This document shows positions 6,319 through 14,225 of a DNA stretch of 19,063 nucleotides, one piece after another. The position numbers were made by a program, and so were the translations under genes. Numbering within the stretch: the stretch's first letter is position 1; each line of letters opens with the position of its first letter. The stretch is taken from positions 1 through 19,063 of the forward strand of contig JBBRVU010000068.1 of assembly GCA_038246575.1 (NCBI GenBank). Reading direction: 5' to 3'. The notes below the pieces were generated by a model, which saw nothing but the letters and a program-made list of their open reading frames with translations, made no database searches and was not told the origin of the DNA. Source of the DNA: JACCUZ01 sp038246575 (GTDB lineage Bacteria > Actinomycetota > Actinomycetes > JACCUZ01).

Positions 6319-7001
6319 GCCTGCGCGGGACGGTCCGCGGCTTCGGCGAGCTGCTCATCAGCGCGGGACTGGTGCTGCTGCTGTTCGTGGCCTACCAGCT
6401 GGTCTGGACCAACGTCGAGGCCCAGCGGGCGCAGAACTCGGTGTCCGACGCGATCCGCAACCAGTGGGAGCGGCCCACCCAGTCGACGGCGACCGCTGAG
6501 AAGCCGGCGGCCGAGCAGGCGCCGACCGACTTCGGGCAGGGGTTCGCGTTCATGTACATCCCGCGGCTGGGCAAGAAGTTCGACGTCCCGGTGCTCAACG
6601 GCGTCGGGCTCGACGTGCTGGCCCGCGGCATCGGCCACTACCCCGGGACCGCACGGCCCGGCCAGGTCGGCAACTTCGCGGTGGCCGGGCACCGGGCGAC
6701 GCACGGTGAGCCCTTCGCGTACCTGGACCAGGTGAAACAGGGCGACGTGGTCATCGTGGAGACCCGCAAGCGGTGGCTGCGCTACGTCATCGACGGGACG
6801 AAGATCGTGCTGCCGACGGACGTCTGGGTCATCGACCCGGTGCCGGGCAAGCCGAAGGCCGTCCCGACCGAGAAGCTGATCACGCTGACGACGTGCAACC
6901 CGCGGTGGGCGTCGTACGAGCGGATGATCGTGTCCGGCCACCTGGAGACCTCCGCGCCGAAGGCCGACGGTCCGCCGTCCGAGCTGGCGAGGGGGGCCTG
7001 A
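6315..7001 (+). CDS. Class E sortase
   Basis: 228 residues. Sortases are membrane-bound cysteine transpeptidases that attach surface proteins to the cell wall. An N-terminal anchor (ELLISAGLVLLLFVAYQLVW) is followed by a charged linker and the sortase barrel. The catalytic triad is present: His126 (VAGHRATHGEPF), Cys194 (TLTTCNPRW) and Arg203 (YERMIVSGHL). The TTCNP motif and the actinobacterial neighbourhood fit class E, which recognises LAXTG-type signals. No candidate substrate with such a signal is encoded in the window. Translation is coupled upstream (ATGA with DUF881) and downstream (TGATG with the small membrane gene). Confidence 0.94.
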   Translation: MSLRGTVRGFGELLISAGLVLLLFVAYQLVWTNVEAQRAQNSVSDAIRNQWERPTQSTATAEKPAAEQAPTDFGQGFAFMYIPRLGKKFDVPVLNGVGLDVLARGIGHYPGTARPGQVGNFAVAGHRATHGEPFAYLDQVKQGDVVIVETRKRWLRYVIDGTKIVLPTDVWVIDPVPGKPKAVPTEKLITLTTCNPRWASYERMIVSGHLETSAPKADGPPSELARGA

Positions 7002-7159
7002 TGTACGGCTGGATCTGGCGCCAGCTGCCGGGGCCGTGGCCCGCGCGCGTGCTGGTCTCGGCGGTGCTCGCGGCCGGGGTGGTGCTGCTGCTGTTCACGG
7101 TCGTCTTCCCGTGGGCCGAGCAGGTGCTGCCGTTCCTCGATGTCATGGTGGACCAGTGA
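7001..7159 (+). CDS. Small single-pass membrane protein (52 aa)
   Basis: A short gene that begins at ATG sharing one base with the sortase stop (TGATG) and ends overlapping the trpG start (GTGA). The product is MYGWIWRQLPGPW, one strong membrane helix (ARVLVSAVLAAGVVLLLFTV) and a short acidic tail (FLDVMVDQ). The overlaps on both sides and the clean helix argue that it is real. It has no motif that gives a function. Similar-sized proteins lie between the sortase or DUF881 genes and trpG in other actinomycetes, as far as I recall, which suggests a partner of the sortase or DUF881 protein. Confidence 0.8.
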   Translation: MYGWIWRQLPGPWPARVLVSAVLAAGVVLLLFTVVFPWAEQVLPFLDVMVDQ

Positions 7160-7860
7160 CCGAGGTCCGCGCTGAGCAGGTGGCTCCCCGCCGGGTGCTG
7201 GTCATCGACAACTACGACAGCTTCGTGTTCAACCTCGTGCAGTACCTCGCCCAGCTCGGCGCCGAGTGCACGGTGCTGCGCAACGACGAGCTGCGCCCGG
7301 CCGACGCCCGGGCGTACGACGGGGTGCTGCTCAGCCCCGGGCCGGGGACGCCGGAGCGGGCGGGGGTCTGCGTCGACGTCGTCCGGGAGTGCGCCGGCGG
7401 CTCGGAGGGTGCGGACGGGGCCGACAGTATCGACGCGGTGCCGGTGTTCGGCGTGTGCCTCGGGCTGCAGGCGATTGCGGTGGCCTACGGCGGGGTCGTG
7501 GAGCGCGCTCCGGAGCTGCTGCACGGCAAGACCAGCCAAGTCGTGCACGAGGGAGCGGGGGTGCTGGCGGGGCTGCCGTCGCCGTTCACCGCGACGCGCT
7601 ACCACTCGCTGGCAGTCCGCCCGGACACCGTGCCGGCCGAGCTCGAGGTCACCGCCCGCACCGCGGACGGGGTGATCATGGCCATGCGGCACCGGGACCT
7701 GGCCCTCGAGGGCGTTCAGTTCCACCCGGAGTCGGTGCTCACCGAGGGCGGGCACCAGCTGCTGGCCAACTGGCTGGTCACCTGTGGCGACCCCGGGGCC
7801 CCCGCCCGCGCCGCCGGCCTGACAACCATCCTGCCAAGACCCCAAAACCTTCAAAGTTGA
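7156..7860 (+). CDS. trpG: Glutamine amidotransferase subunit of anthranilate or aminodeoxychorismate synthase
   Basis: 234 residues; class I glutamine amidotransferase that supplies ammonia to chorismate-using synthases (TrpE for tryptophan, PabB for folate). Motifs: VLVIDNYDSFVFNLVQYL at the N-terminus, SPGPGTPE, nucleophile Cys101 in FGVCLGLQAIA, HGKTS, and the His190-Glu192 pair in QFHPES. A Gly/Ser/Asp-rich insertion (about 80-93, CAGGSEGADGADS) precedes the nucleophile strand. The GTG start overlaps the previous stop (GTGA). The last dozen codons run into the inverted repeat beginning at 7859, so the C-terminal tail may have been shaped by it. No partner synthase is nearby, so trpG and pabA cannot be told apart; an amphibolic role is possible. 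Confidence 0.93.
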   Translation: MTEVRAEQVAPRRVLVIDNYDSFVFNLVQYLAQLGAECTVLRNDELRPADARAYDGVLLSPGPGTPERAGVCVDVVRECAGGSEGADGADSIDAVPVFGVCLGLQAIAVAYGGVVERAPELLHGKTSQVVHEGAGVLAGLPSPFTATRYHSLAVRPDTVPAELEVTARTADGVIMAMRHRDLALEGVQFHPESVLTEGGHQLLANWLVTCGDPGAPARAAGLTTILPRPQNLQS

Positions 7861-8119
7861 TCATGCAGTAGTGGGGATCTTGGACATCCCCGCAGGTCAG
7901 AGCTCCAAGATCCCCTGTCGATCATGCAGCAATGGGGATCAAGGAGATTCGGGCGTACGCGGGTCGCGAGCCGTCAGCTCCTCGGAGGAACCACCCCGGC
8001 TGCGTCCCGGCCGGCGGAGCCAACCCGTACGCACCAAGATCCCCGTTCCTGCATGATCGACGGGGAACTGCGGGGCTCTGACCTGCAGGAACGCCCAAGA
8101 TCCCCATTCCTGCATGATC
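7859..8119. repeat. Large imperfect inverted repeat built from four 25-bp units
   Basis: Two 86-bp arms (7859-7944 and 8034-8119) face each other across an 89-bp spacer and match at 69 of 86 positions by eye. Each arm holds two copies of a 25-bp unit beginning GATCATGCAG and ending GGGGATCTTGG (7859-7883, 7920-7944; inverted at 8034-8058, 8095-8119). Unit starts are 61 bases apart in both arms. The spacer ends also pair partly (GCGTACGCGGGT against ACCCGTACGC). It fills the gap between convergent trpG and pknB and overlaps the trpG stop. It may act as a bidirectional terminator or be a REP/MITE-like repeat family; no transposase frame is inside. Confidence 0.8.
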
Positions 8120-8131
8120 GACTGAGGAAGT

Positions 8132-8156
8132 GTGAAAGAGAGAGAGAGGGGGGCGG
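8132..8156. repeat. Purine-only GA/G tract just downstream of pknB
   Basis: GAAAGAGAGAGAGAGGGGGG is a low-complexity purine run within about 25 bp of the pknB stop. It is a slippage-prone simple sequence with no evident function. Confidence 0.4.
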
Positions 8157-9905
8157 TCAGCCCGTGGTGACGGTGGGGGTCGGGACCGAGGCGGTGTCGG
8201 TCGGGGTCGGCGTCGGGGACTCGGTCGGCTCGGGCGGGGCGATGGCCACGGTGATCGTCACCGTGGAGTCCAGCCGGACCGTCTGCTTGGCGCTGGGTGA
8301 CTGGGCCACGACCGTGCCCGGGGCGGCGTCGGGGGTCTCCCGCTCCTCCTCCTTGACCGTGAACCCGGCGTTCTGCAGCCGCGTGGTCGCTTCCTGGGCG
8401 CTGCGCCCCACGACGCTCGGGACGTCGTTGGCGCCGCTGGCGTAGCGGACATCGACCGCGCTGCCGAGCTGGACCGTCTCGCCCTGCTTCGGGTCGACCT
8501 TGGTCACGGTGCCTTGCGGCTCGGGCGAGGCCTCCGACGTTGTGTCTCCCAGCTTGAGCCCGACCTCGGTGAGCTTGCGGCTCGCCTCGTCGAGCGAGAG
8601 TCCGACCAGCGAGGGCACGCTCGTCTCCTCCGGCCCGGTCGAGACGTCGACCGCGACCGCCCGGCCCTTCGCCAGCTCGGTGCCGTCCTCCGGCGTCTGC
8701 GAGATGATCTTGCCCTTGGGCACTGTGTCGCTCGGCTTGTCTGTCGCGTCGCCGAGCGTGAGTCCGTCCTTGGTCAGGGCCTTCCCGGCCTGGGTGACTG
8801 TGAGCCCGGTGATGTCGGGCACCCGCACCTGCTCCGGCCCTCCCCCGCCGAGCAGCTGGCGGCCCAGCAGCGCCGCGAGGACGAAGACCGCGAGCACCGC
8901 GACACCCAGCAGCGCGTACCCGAGACCCCGGCCGCGCCGGCGTTCCTCGCCGCGACGGCCCCCGCCGTCGGGCAGCACGGTGGGGATGGCCGAGGTGCCG
9001 GCCAGCACCGAGGTCGACTCGGTGCGGTGGACCGCCGTGGGCGGCGGCGCGGCAACGGAGCGCCCGGCCAGCGCCGAGGCGATGTCGCGGCGCATCTCGG
9101 CGGCGCTCTGGTAGCGGTCGTCGCGGTCCTTGGTCAGGGCTCGGAGCACGATCGCGTCGGCGCTGGCCGGCACGTCCGGGTCCACCTGCGACGGCGGGAC
9201 CGGCTCCTCCCGGACGTGCTGGTACGCGACGGACACGGGCGAGTCTCCGACGAACGGGGGCCGGCCGGTCAGCAGCTCGTAGAGCAGGCAGCCGGTGGAG
9301 TAGAGGTCGCTGCGCGCGTCCACCTGCTCGCCGCGCGCCTGCTCCGGCGAGAGGTACTGCGCGGTGCCGAGCACGGCCGACGTCGCGGTCATCGTGGCGC
9401 CGGTGTCGGCGAGGGCCCGCGCGATGCCGAAGTCCATCACCTTGACGTCACCGGACCCGGTCAGCATCACGTTGGCCGGCTTGATGTCGCGGTGCACGAT
9501 GCCCTGCTGGTGGCTGTAGGACAGCGCGTTGAGCACTCCGTCGACGATCTCCATCGCCCGCTCGGGCACGAGCGGGTTGCCTGAGGCGAGCAGGTCGCGC
9601 AGTGTCGAGCCCTCGACGTACTCCATCACGATGTACGGCACGGGGCTGCCGGCCACCTCGTCCTCGCCGGTGTCGTAGACCGCCACGACCGCGGGGTGGT
9701 TCAAGGACGCCGCAGAGTGCGCCTCCCGGCGGAACCGGGCCTGGAAGGACGGGTCACGGGCGAGGTCGGGGCGCAGCATCTTGACGGCGACCGAGCGCCC
9801 GAGCCGGCTGTCGTGGCCGAGGTGGACCTCCGCCATCCCGCCTCGGCCCAGGAGCTCGCCGATCTCGTAGCGCCCACCGAGCTGCGCCGGGACTGCGGTG
9901 CTCAC
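8157..9905 (-). CDS. pknB: Ser/Thr protein kinase PknB with three PASTA domains
   Basis: 582 residues. PknB senses peptidoglycan fragments or lipid II outside the cell and phosphorylates division and wall-synthesis proteins inside. The kinase domain (about 12-275) is complete: GRGGMAEV glycine loop, Lys42, HRDIKPAN with Asp140, DFG with Asp158, and GTAQYLSPEQ. Activation-loop Thr173 and Thr175 match the two autophosphorylated threonines of M. tuberculosis PknB. A basic juxtamembrane stretch and one membrane helix (about 325-348) lead to three PASTA domains starting near 360, 428 and 493; mycobacterial PknB has four. A Pro/Thr-rich tail ends the protein. GTG start overlaps the pknA stop (GTGA). 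Last gene of the operon. Confidence 0.97.
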   Translation of the reverse strand: MSTAVPAQLGGRYEIGELLGRGGMAEVHLGHDSRLGRSVAVKMLRPDLARDPSFQARFRREAHSAASLNHPAVVAVYDTGEDEVAGSPVPYIVMEYVEGSTLRDLLASGNPLVPERAMEIVDGVLNALSYSHQQGIVHRDIKPANVMLTGSGDVKVMDFGIARALADTGATMTATSAVLGTAQYLSPEQARGEQVDARSDLYSTGCLLYELLTGRPPFVGDSPVSVAYQHVREEPVPPSQVDPDVPASADAIVLRALTKDRDDRYQSAAEMRRDIASALAGRSVAAPPPTAVHRTESTSVLAGTSAIPTVLPDGGGRRGEERRRGRGLGYALLGVAVLAVFVLAALLGRQLLGGGGPEQVRVPDITGLTVTQAGKALTKDGLTLGDATDKPSDTVPKGKIISQTPEDGTELAKGRAVAVDVSTGPEETSVPSLVGLSLDEASRKLTEVGLKLGDTTSEASPEPQGTVTKVDPKQGETVQLGSAVDVRYASGANDVPSVVGRSAQEATTRLQNAGFTVKEEERETPDAAPGTVVAQSPSAKQTVRLDSTVTITVAIAPPEPTESPTPTPTDTASVPTPTVTTG

Positions 9906-11368
9906 TGCTTCCCCTTCCCCTTCTTCTTCTTGCCCTTGTCGGGCTTGCCCTTGCCGCTGTCCTTCGGCTGCTTCGGTTGCTTCTGCTGCTTCGTCTGTGG
10001 TGGCGGCGCCGGTGCCGCCACCGCCGTCAGCGTCACGCTGTCGCCTTCGGTCACGGTGCCGGTGGGCGCGACGCCCTTCACCGTACCGACTGTCCCACCA
10101 CCGGCCGTCCGCTCGACGCCGACGCGCAGCCCCAGCCCCTCGAGCTCCGACCGCGCCTCACGCACCGGCCTCCCGACGTAGTCGGCCGCCACCACGTCCA
10201 ACGAGGCCGGGGCGGTGGTGTCGGTTGCCTCGGTGGTCGCGACCGAGGCGGTGCCGTCCCCACCGCAGGCGCGCACCAGCAGGGCCAGCACGAGGGCGCC
10301 GAGGACGAGTGCGAGCGCGTACGGGAGCCAGTGCGGCAGCCGTGACGGGGCGGGCAGGCGGAATCCGGGGTTGGTGTCCTCCATGCCGTACGAGCGGTCC
10401 GGCGCGACGGTGGTGGTGGCTCCGGACGAGGCGTACGCCGCCCCGCTGGCGGTTGCGCCCACGGCCGGCAGCACCCTGGTGGCGCCGACCGTGGCGCCCG
10501 CGGCGCCCGTGGCGACCGTCGCGGTCGCCAGGGTCGGGGCCAGGTCGAGGGCCTCGCGCCCCAGCGCGCCGGCGCTGGCCGGCCGCTGTGCCGGGTCCTT
10601 GTCCAGCAGCCGCATCACCAGGGCCCGGGCCGGACCGGGAACCGTGTCGGGCAGGGCGGGCGGCTCGTCCCGGACCTGGGCCAGCGCCACGCTCACGGGA
10701 GTGTCCCCGGCGAACGGCCGCCGGCCGGTGAGGCACTCGTAGGCGACGATGCCCAGCGAGTACAGGTCGCTCGCGGGGGTCACCGACTGCCCGCTGGCCT
10801 GCTCCGGGGAGATGTAGTAGGCCGTGCCCATGATCGCGCCGGTCTGCGTCAACGGCACCGAGTTGGTGGCCCGCGCGATCCCGAAGTCGGTGATCTTCAC
10901 GGCACCGTCGGGCGTGACGAGGATGTTGCCGGGCTTGACGTCGCGATGGATCACCCCGGCGTCATGGGCCACCTGCAGGGCCAGGGCGGTCTGACCGACG
11001 ATGTCCAGCGTCCGCTCCGGCCCGAGGGCGCCCTCGCGGGCGACCAGGGCGGACAGTGGCTCGCCGTCGACGTGCTCCATGACGAGGTACGGGCTGGCCC
11101 CGGCCACGGGACCCGAGTCGCCCTCGCCGAAGTCGTAGACCGCCGCGATGCCGGGGTGCGAGAGGTTCGCCGAGTGGCGGGCCTCGGCCCGGAACCTGGC
11201 CAGGAACGTGGGGTCGTCTGCGTACTCGCGGCGCAGGATCTTGATGGCGACCTCGCGACCGAGGACGTCGTCGTGGGCCCGCCACACCTCGCCCATCCCG
11301 CCGCCGGCGATGCGGGCGGTGAGCCGGTAGCGACTGCCGTAGACCTCGTCGACGGCCGGATGGCTCAC
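9902..11368 (-). CDS. pknA: Ser/Thr protein kinase PknA with one PASTA-like domain
   Basis: 488 residues. PknA is the second conserved kinase of the growth operon and phosphorylates cell-shape and division proteins. The kinase domain has GGGMGEVW, Lys43, HRDVKPGN with Asp143, DFG with Asp161, and GTAYYISPEQ. An Ala/Thr/Gly-rich linker (about 275-340) and one membrane helix (about 345-366) follow. Outside the membrane, residues about 390-450 look like a single PASTA domain (VGRPVREARSELEGLGLRVG, then VKGVAPTGTVTEGDSVTLTAV). The last 35 residues are a Pro/Gln/Lys tail ending in repeated KGK. M. tuberculosis PknA lacks PASTA domains. GTG start overlaps the pbpA stop; the stop overlaps the pknB start. 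Confidence 0.95.
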   Translation of the reverse strand: MSHPAVDEVYGSRYRLTARIAGGGMGEVWRAHDDVLGREVAIKILRREYADDPTFLARFRAEARHSANLSHPGIAAVYDFGEGDSGPVAGASPYLVMEHVDGEPLSALVAREGALGPERTLDIVGQTALALQVAHDAGVIHRDVKPGNILVTPDGAVKITDFGIARATNSVPLTQTGAIMGTAYYISPEQASGQSVTPASDLYSLGIVAYECLTGRRPFAGDTPVSVALAQVRDEPPALPDTVPGPARALVMRLLDKDPAQRPASAGALGREALDLAPTLATATVATGAAGATVGATRVLPAVGATASGAAYASSGATTTVAPDRSYGMEDTNPGFRLPAPSRLPHWLPYALALVLGALVLALLVRACGGDGTASVATTEATDTTAPASLDVVAADYVGRPVREARSELEGLGLRVGVERTAGGGTVGTVKGVAPTGTVTEGDSVTLTAVAAPAPPPQTKQQKQPKQPKDSGKGKPDKGKKKKGKGKQ

Positions 11369-12822
11369 TGGCCCAGCACCGCCTTCATGACGGCCTTCGC
11401 GATCGGCGCCGCGAGCAGGTTGCCACTGACCTCCGGGGAGTTGCCGCCGTTCTCGAGGATGACGGCGACAGCCACCTTGGCCTCGGTGTCGGACGGGGCG
11501 AAGGACACGAACCAGGCATGCGCCTTGCGTCCGCCGCCGGTCTGGGCGGTGCCGGTCTTCCCGGCGACCTTCACGCCGGGAAGGGCTGCGTTGGTGCCGG
11601 TGCCGGTGTCGACGACGGCGGTCAGCATCTGCGCCAGCGAGGCGGCTGTCTGCGGACTGACGGCCGCGCCGAGCTCCTTGGGCCGGGTGCTGTTGAGCAC
11701 CGAGTGGTCCGGGGCCCGGACCTCCTGGACGAGGTAGGGCTTCATCAGGATGCCGCGGTTGGCGACGGCCGCGGCGACCATCGCCATCTGCAGCGGGGTC
11801 GAGCGCACGTCGAACTGTCCGATCGCCGACTGGGCGGTCTGCGGCTCGTTGGGCTGGTCCGGGAACCGACTGGCCACCGAGCGGATCGGCACCTCGACGG
11901 CGCTGTTGAAGCCGAACTTCTCCGCCTGCGCGCGCAGTGCGTCACCGCCGAGCTCGAGCCCGATCTTGCCGAAGGCCACGTTGCAGGAGCGCCGCAGCGC
12001 GTCGGTCAGCGTCGCCGTGCCCGCCGGGTTGCACGGTGCCCCGTCGAAGTTCGGCAGCGTCGCTGTGGTCAACGGCAGGTTCAGCTCGCCGGCGTTGTCG
12101 ACCTCGGTGTCGGGGGTGTAGCGACCGGTCTCCAGCGCCGCCGCGGCGGTCACGATCTTGAACGTCGAGCCGGGCGGATAGGTCTGGCGCAGTGCCCGGT
12201 TGAGCATCGGCCGCGACGCGCGCTTGTCGAGCTTGCCGTACGCCGAGCGCACCGCCGCGGGGTCGTGCGAGGCGAGCTGGTTCGGGTCGTACGACGGCGT
12301 TGAGACCAGCGCGAGGATCGCCCCGGTCGTGGGGTCGAGCGCGACGACCGCACCTCGCGCCTTGCGCTCGCGCAGGCCGTCGTAGGCCGCCTTCTGGGCC
12401 GCGGCGTTCAGCGTCAGGGTGACGCTGCCGCCCTTGGGCTGGGTGCCGGTCAGCGTGTCGATGACGCGTCGGACGAACAAGCTGTTGTCGGTGCCGGCGA
12501 GGATCGAGTTGGACGTCTGCTCGACGCCGGTGGCGCCGTAGACGAGGGAGTAGAAGCCGGTGGCGGGCGCGTAGAGCGGGCCGTCGACGTACTGGCGCTG
12601 GAACTTCAGCCGGTCGTTGGTCTCGATGCTCTTGGCGATCGGCTTGTCGCCCACGATGATCGGCCCACGCTCGCGGGAGTACTCCTCGGAGATCAGTCGC
12701 GGGTTGTTGCTGTCGTTGTGCAGGTCGTCGGCGCGCACGACCTGCAGGTAGTTGACGTTGATCAGCAGCAGCCCGAACAACAGCATGACCGCCAGCGACA
12801 GCCGGCGCAGGGGGGCGTTCAC
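11365..12822 (-). CDS. pbpA: Class B penicillin-binding protein (transpeptidase) PbpA
   Basis: 485 residues, matching actinobacterial PbpA. It cross-links peptidoglycan with the SEDS polymerase encoded immediately upstream. An N-terminal membrane anchor (LSLAVMLLFGLLLINVNYL) is followed by the dimerisation or pedestal region (about 40-150) and the transpeptidase domain. Catalytic motifs: Ser219-x-x-Lys222 (YPPGSTFK), Ser279-Cys280-Asn281, and Lys422-Thr-Gly (AGKTGTAQT). It acts on the outer face of the membrane. GTG start overlaps the rodA stop and its stop overlaps the pknA start. As a beta-lactam target with kinases in the same transcript, it is a likely object of PknA/PknB control. Confidence 0.96.
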   Translation of the reverse strand: MNAPLRRLSLAVMLLFGLLLINVNYLQVVRADDLHNDSNNPRLISEEYSRERGPIIVGDKPIAKSIETNDRLKFQRQYVDGPLYAPATGFYSLVYGATGVEQTSNSILAGTDNSLFVRRVIDTLTGTQPKGGSVTLTLNAAAQKAAYDGLRERKARGAVVALDPTTGAILALVSTPSYDPNQLASHDPAAVRSAYGKLDKRASRPMLNRALRQTYPPGSTFKIVTAAAALETGRYTPDTEVDNAGELNLPLTTATLPNFDGAPCNPAGTATLTDALRRSCNVAFGKIGLELGGDALRAQAEKFGFNSAVEVPIRSVASRFPDQPNEPQTAQSAIGQFDVRSTPLQMAMVAAAVANRGILMKPYLVQEVRAPDHSVLNSTRPKELGAAVSPQTAASLAQMLTAVVDTGTGTNAALPGVKVAGKTGTAQTGGGRKAHAWFVSFAPSDTEAKVAVAVILENGGNSPEVSGNLLAAPIAKAVMKAVLGQ

Positions 12823-14225
12823 AGCTGGACCACCTGGGTCTGGGCGTCGGCCATCGACATCTGCGGCGGCGGCGCCGGCCGGCGGGCCGCGTGGCTGATC
12901 CGCAGCAGCAGCGCGACAAGCGCCCAGTTCGCCACCAGCGACGAGCCGCCGTAGGACAGGAACGGCATCGTGAGCCCGGTCAGCGGGATCAGCCGGGTCA
13001 CTCCCCCGACGACGACGAACACCTGCAGGGCGACCGAGAACGCGAGGCCGGCGGCGAGCAGCTTGCCGAACGAGTCACGCACGGCGATCGAGGTGCGCAG
13101 GCCACGCTGCACGATGATCCCGTAGACGAGCAGGATCGCCATCAGGCCGGTGAGTCCCAGCTCCTCGCCGATCGCGGCGACGATGAAGTCGGTCTGGGCG
13201 TAGGGCACGATGTCCGGCCGCCCCTCGCCGAGCCCCTTGCCGAGCAGGCCGCCGGTGCCCATCCCGAACAGTCCCTGCACGAGCTGGTAGCTGTCGTTGG
13301 CGACGTTCTCCGGAGCGAAAGCGTTGAGCCAGATGTCGACGCGGTCACGGACGTGGCCGAACAGGTTCCATGCGAGGAACGACCCGAAGGCGAACAGCGC
13401 GATGCCGATCAGCAGCCACGACAGTCGCTCGGTGGCGACGTAGAGCAGGGCGATGAACACCCCGAAGAACAGCAGCGAGGTGCCGAGGTCACGTTCGAAG
13501 ACCAGCACGCCGAGGCTGGCGACCCACGCGACGAGGATCGGCCCGAGGTCGCGCGCACGAGGCAGGTCGATGCCCATGAATCGCCGCCCGGCCAGGGCGA
13601 GCACGTCGCGCTTGACGACCAGGTAGCCGGCGAAGAACACAAGCAGCACGATCTTGGCCAGCTCGCCGGGCTGGAACGAGAATCCGAAGACCCGGATCCA
13701 GATCTTGGCGCCGTTGATCGTGGTCCCGATGACGGGCAGCAGCGGCAGCAGCAGCAGCACCAGTCCGGCGAGCATCGCGGTGTAGGTGAACCGCTGCAGG
13801 ATGCGGTGGTCGCGCACCAGCACGATCACGACGACGAACAGCACGATGCCGACGGCGGTCCAGGTGAGCTGCGCGGGCGCCGCTGCCGACGGCGCATCGC
13901 GGCCGAGCTGCTGCGCGCGGTCGTCGTAGGCCAGGTCGAGGCGATGGATGACGGCCAGACCGATGCCGTTGATGAACGTGACGGCCGGCAGCAGCAGGGG
14001 GTCGGCGTAAGGGGCGAACTTGCGAAGCACGACGTGGGCCAGCCCGAAGAGGAAGGCGAGCCCCGCGCCGTAGCCGAGCATGCCGGCCGGCAGCGTGCCG
14101 TCGTGGGCCAGACCGACGGCGGCGTACGCAGCCATCGCGACGGCGAGGGAGAACACGAGCAGGACCAGCTCGGTGTTGCGTCCGGTGCGCTCGCGCCGCT
14201 CGGTGCGTTCTGCCCGCGCGGTCAC
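12819..14225 (-). CDS. rodA: SEDS-family peptidoglycan glycosyltransferase RodA/FtsW
   Basis: 468 residues starting at GTG 14225 (VTARAERTERRERTGRNTELVLLVF), which overlaps the pstP stop as GTGA. The frame is open for 64 more codons upstream, but those are antisense-like low-complexity sequence inside pstP. About 10-12 membrane segments. SEDS hallmarks are present: FFGVFIALLYVATERL, SYQLVQGLFGMGTGGLLGKG, then GRPDIVPYAQTDFIVAAIGEELG with the conserved Asp, and GGSSLVANWALVALLLRIS near the C-terminus. SEDS proteins polymerise lipid II into glycan strands with a class B PBP, here PbpA. Placement next to pbpA and away from the mraW-ftsZ cluster argues for RodA rather than FtsW. Confidence 0.95.
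   Translation of the reverse strand: MTARAERTERRERTGRNTELVLLVFSLAVAMAAYAAVGLAHDGTLPAGMLGYGAGLAFLFGLAHVVLRKFAPYADPLLLPAVTFINGIGLAVIHRLDLAYDDRAQQLGRDAPSAAAPAQLTWTAVGIVLFVVVIVLVRDHRILQRFTYTAMLAGLVLLLLPLLPVIGTTINGAKIWIRVFGFSFQPGELAKIVLLVFFAGYLVVKRDVLALAGRRFMGIDLPRARDLGPILVAWVASLGVLVFERDLGTSLLFFGVFIALLYVATERLSWLLIGIALFAFGSFLAWNLFGHVRDRVDIWLNAFAPENVANDSYQLVQGLFGMGTGGLLGKGLGEGRPDIVPYAQTDFIVAAIGEELGLTGLMAILLVYGIIVQRGLRTSIAVRDSFGKLLAAGLAFSVALQVFVVVGGVTRLIPLTGLTMPFLSYGGSSLVANWALVALLLRISHAARRPAPPPQMSMADAQTQVVQL

Noticed and set aside
7859..8119. CRISPR array
   Set aside because: Only two direct copies per orientation, opposite orientations, imperfect units and related spacers; no cas genes.
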